From a virus, in the IMG/VR virus record IMGVR_UViG_3300028809_000049, positions 1 to 31,046 of that record: a DNA stretch of 31,046 bases. One strand, given 5' to 3'. Position 1 is the first letter of the stretch. Every line of letters begins with the position of its first letter. A program made the translations under genes and the position numbers. This document shows, one piece after another, positions 29,288 to 31,046 of the stretch. A model generated the notes under the pieces. That model saw only the letters and a program-made list of their open reading frames with translations, was not told where the DNA came from and made no database searches.

Positions 29288-29426
29288 GGCGCTGAAGAAG
29301 GCGCACTACACCGAGTTGGCCGCGCGGTCGGCGGCGACGCGCCGCATCAAGAGCCGGCTGAAGGCGGAGGCGAAGGCGGAGCGGATCGCCCGCGAGCTCG
29401 CCGAGGCCGACGACTCGGCCGCCTGA
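29106..29426 (+). CDS. Basic helical early protein, 106 residues
   Basis: GTG 29106 follows GGGAGGA. The protein is strongly basic and helical: RSMRMRIASYKSWANTVDRP, ARTAAARKASHHDRFVKQAR, HPNATDAQVAKAAEALKKAH, then a Lys/Arg/Glu-rich helix (SRLKAEAKAERIARELAEAD). It is probably a nucleic-acid-binding early protein, but I do not recognise the family. It overlaps the long end of the HTH frame at 28841. Confidence 0.75.
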   Translation: MNTDERSMRMRIASYKSWANTVDRPARTAAARKASHHDRFVKQAREMHPNATDAQVAKAAEALKKAHYTELAARSAATRRIKSRLKAEAKAERIARELAEADDSAA

Positions 29427-29524
29427 CTCCCCTCTGAACGCGCCGAGGGGCCGCCCGACTTGCCCGTCCCGGCGACCCCCGACTCGGCGACACCCCACCC
29501 AACACAGAAAGCGAGGCGTTCGCC

Positions 29525-29920
29525 TTGAGTACGAATCCTAGTGGCCTCCCCGGCCCGTCCTTCCCCGTCCTGACGCTGCCGGAGGCGCCTCTGCCCGACG
29601 CGGCGGCGGGGCCGTCGGTTCAGCTCCGTAGCTACATGGCGGCTGTGTCCGCGCTGGAGCACATGTTGAGCACCGCGCCCGTGCTGCCGGGGTCGGTGGA
29701 GGTCCGCGTGTACGGCTTCGCGCCGGGCCGTCCGAGTCTGCACCTGCACTGCGACTCGGTCGCGGATGTGGAGGCGTTCGGTCGGCACTTCGGCGCGTAT
29801 GTGACGTCGCGTCCGCATCGGGATGAGCCGGGTAGCGACGTGTACACGTCGGCGGTGGGTGAGTTCCGTGGTGTGCCGTTCACGGCGTGGATGCTGACGG
29901 CTGCGCAGGTGGCGGCGTGA
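29525..29920 (+). CDS. Hypothetical early protein, 131 residues
   Basis: TTG 29525 behind GCGAGGCG. After a Pro-rich start (SGLPGPSFPVLTLPEAPLPD) comes an alpha/beta body: LRSYMAAVSALEHMLSTAPV, PGSVEVRVYGFAPGRPSLHL, ADVEAFGRHFGAYVTSRPHR, VPFTAWMLTAAQVA. It has no known motif or membrane segment. I have the impression of similar small proteins in Streptomyces phage early regions, without a function. Its stop overlaps the next GTG (GTGA), which begins a tightly coupled run of genes to the window end. Confidence 0.75.
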   Translation: MSTNPSGLPGPSFPVLTLPEAPLPDAAAGPSVQLRSYMAAVSALEHMLSTAPVLPGSVEVRVYGFAPGRPSLHLHCDSVADVEAFGRHFGAYVTSRPHRDEPGSDVYTSAVGEFRGVPFTAWMLTAAQVAA

Positions 29921-30540
29921 GCGAGCAGCCGATCACGGATCTGTCGGAGGCGGTGCGCGCGTTGGGTGCGCTGCCGGTGCCGGTCGGGCCGGAGCCGCAG
30001 GCGCCGGGTGCGACCGACGAACTGGCCGCGTTCCGGGCGTTGGAGCTGGGTGCCCTTGACGGCCGGGTGTCGGCGTCGTGCGGGCAGCCGCACCACCCGA
30101 CGTGGCTCCGGCACAAGGACGACTCCCGGGGCTGCCCGTGGTGTGCGGTGGACGGGGCGCACGAGGACGCTATCGGCGCGAACCTGGCTCGCTGGGAGGA
30201 GGAGCAGGAGAACCGGCGCCTGTTTCTGGCGTGGGGTTCCGCGCGGATGCGTTCGCGTCGGAAGAACGAGGCGCTGAAGAAGCTGCGGGCTCGGATCACC
30301 GAGTTGGAGGCGGAGCGGCACTCGACGAACGAGGCACTGGACGACGCCGTGCAGGAGCTGCGGGCGCGCGGGCGGGAGTCGCGCAAGGTGTTCGCCGAGC
30401 GGGCCCGTGAGGGTTCGTCGGGTGCCCGGACCGTGTACCGGATGCTCGCCGAGGACGTGGCGGACGGGGAGCACTACCCGGCCGTGCACCACGACTACCG
30501 CGCGGGCCGGGACCTGCCCGAGACGGGCGGTGCCCGATGA
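29917..30540 (+). CDS. Early protein with CxxC motif and coiled coil
   Basis: GTG 29917 overlaps the previous stop; 207 residues. A Pro/Ala-rich N-terminus precedes a possible zinc site with SCGQPHHPTWLRHKDDSRGC and PWCAVDG (C, HH, H, CxxC). Then come a charged helical region (ARWEEEQENRRLFLAWGSAR), a long coiled coil (KNEALKKLRARITELEAERH, EALDDAVQELRARGRESRKV) and a His/Tyr-rich end (DGEHYPAVHHDYRAG). It may be a nucleic-acid-binding or scaffold protein of the early region. Function unknown. The next gene begins inside its stop codon. Confidence 0.75.
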   Translation: MSEQPITDLSEAVRALGALPVPVGPEPQAPGATDELAAFRALELGALDGRVSASCGQPHHPTWLRHKDDSRGCPWCAVDGAHEDAIGANLARWEEEQENRRLFLAWGSARMRSRRKNEALKKLRARITELEAERHSTNEALDDAVQELRARGRESRKVFAERAREGSSGARTVYRMLAEDVADGEHYPAVHHDYRAGRDLPETGGAR

Positions 30541-30809
30541 GCGTCCGCTTCGAGGAGCCCGCGCACCACGCCCTCCGCTCCGCTGAATCCCTCACCGAGT
30601 TCACCACCGCGCTGCGGGCCCGCCCCGGCCGGTGGGCGCTCCTCGGCCAGTACGGCACACCGGGCGTCGCCTCGACGGTGGCCTACGACATCCGTAAGGG
30701 CCTCATGCCCGCCTTCGCGGGCGGCGGGTTCGAGGCGGAGGCGCGGTCGATGCTCGGCGAGTACCGGGTGTACGTCCGGTACGTCGGCCAGGCGGGCGGT
30801 GCCCGATGA
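30537..30809 (+). CDS. Small early protein, 90 residues
   Basis: ATG 30537 overlaps the previous stop (ATGA). The product reads as a compact alpha/beta protein: MSVRFEEPAHHALRSAESLT, FTTALRARPGRWALLGQYGT, VASTVAYDIRKGLMPAFAGG, YRVYVRYVGQAG. I recognise the pattern (RPGRWA...A..IRKG...F...R...YVRYVG) as a recurrent short protein in Streptomyces phages and integrative elements, possibly a small DNA-associated protein. No function is established that I know of. Confidence 0.75.
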   Translation: MSVRFEEPAHHALRSAESLTEFTTALRARPGRWALLGQYGTPGVASTVAYDIRKGLMPAFAGGGFEAEARSMLGEYRVYVRYVGQAGGAR

Positions 30810-31046
30810 CCGCCCTGGACTGCGTGTTCTGCGGGCTGCTGCTGCTCGCCCTGGCGCTCGTCCTGAGCTGGCTGGACGTGCCGGTCCTGGCCGCGCGGGT
30901 CCTCGCCCGGGTGCGTCGGCCGCGGCTGCCGCACTGGGCGCGGCACGGGCACCTGCCGGACGACGATCCCGGCCCGGTGTCGGTGGGTGCGGCGATCCGG
31001 CACCCCTCCCACGCCGCCACCCGCCGACACCGGGCCGGGATCGTCG
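30806..31046 (+). CDS. Membrane protein, start only (3' end outside window)
   Basis: ATG 30806 overlaps the previous stop (ATGA), and the frame stays open to the end of the window (80 codons). Residues 5-24 (DCVFCGLLLLALALVLSWLD) form a membrane segment with two cysteines near its start. An Arg-rich stretch (RVLARVRRPRLPHWARHGHL) and a polar region (PDDDPGPVSVGAAIRHPSHA) follow. The overlap with the previous gene and the strong hydrophobic segment support a real gene. Function unknown. Confidence 0.65.
   Translation, partial: MTALDCVFCGLLLLALALVLSWLDVPVLAARVLARVRRPRLPHWARHGHLPDDDPGPVSVGAAIRHPSHAATRRHRAGIV

Noticed and set aside
29427-29524. Terminator or promoter between 29426 and 29525
   Set aside because: Only weak G/C-rich dyads are visible; nothing supports a specific call.

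Overview
This window is about 31 kb of a temperate, tailed (siphovirus-type) actinobacteriophage, most likely infecting Streptomyces or a close relative. The evidence is very high GC with G/C-ending codons, many GTG starts, GGAGG-type ribosome sites, actinophage-type head and tail proteins, a WhiB-like protein and a GntR-type regulator. Phage genes lie on both sides of a lone 3' half of a tRNA-Arg gene next to a tyrosine integrase. That arrangement fits attP in an unintegrated phage genome better than a prophage end. Terminase and the replication genes are not in the window.

Bases 1-11112 carry the head and neck genes on the + strand: portal (5' end cut off), a 1081-residue fusion (2H phosphoesterase-like, MuF-like and capsid-maturation-protease domains), a 20-codon Cys/Pro-rich gene, a strong hairpin with an embedded promoter-like sequence, HK97-type major capsid protein, a conserved virion protein, a tail-tube-like protein, a fibre-like protein, and head-tail adaptor/neck proteins. 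Bases 11155-21045 carry the tail genes: frameshifted tail assembly chaperones, a 1492-residue tape measure with 30-residue repeats, a 925-residue minor tail protein with a duplicated N-terminal domain, a zinc-ribbon protein, two paralogous tail genes and one more tail gene. Bases 21060-23269 hold the amidase-LysM endolysin, a holin-like protein, a coiled-coil protein and a glycosyltransferase.

Bases 23266-26334 are small accessory and regulatory genes in both orientations: WhiB-like plus zinc ribbon, HTH proteins, a membrane/coiled-coil protein, a GntR-type regulator and an XRE protein. Several dyad-symmetric operator candidates lie among them. Bases 26335-26851 are non-coding, with hairpins, attP and flanking repeats. 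They are followed by the integrase (26852-27793), a leftward repressor candidate (28214-28597) and a rightward early operon from 28841 to the window end.

Three regulatory patterns stand out. A 40-bp promoter-like element ends 7 nt before the ATG of two tail genes 8 kb apart, which suggests leaderless late transcripts. A 22-bp operator motif (ATCCACRTCC-N8-GGAY) occurs three times around the repressor and early genes and is a good candidate for the immunity switch. Twin CTGTAG-N6-CTACAG palindromes cover a good sigma-70-type promoter beside the GntR-type gene. All calls come from reading the sequence and from family knowledge; no database search was run.
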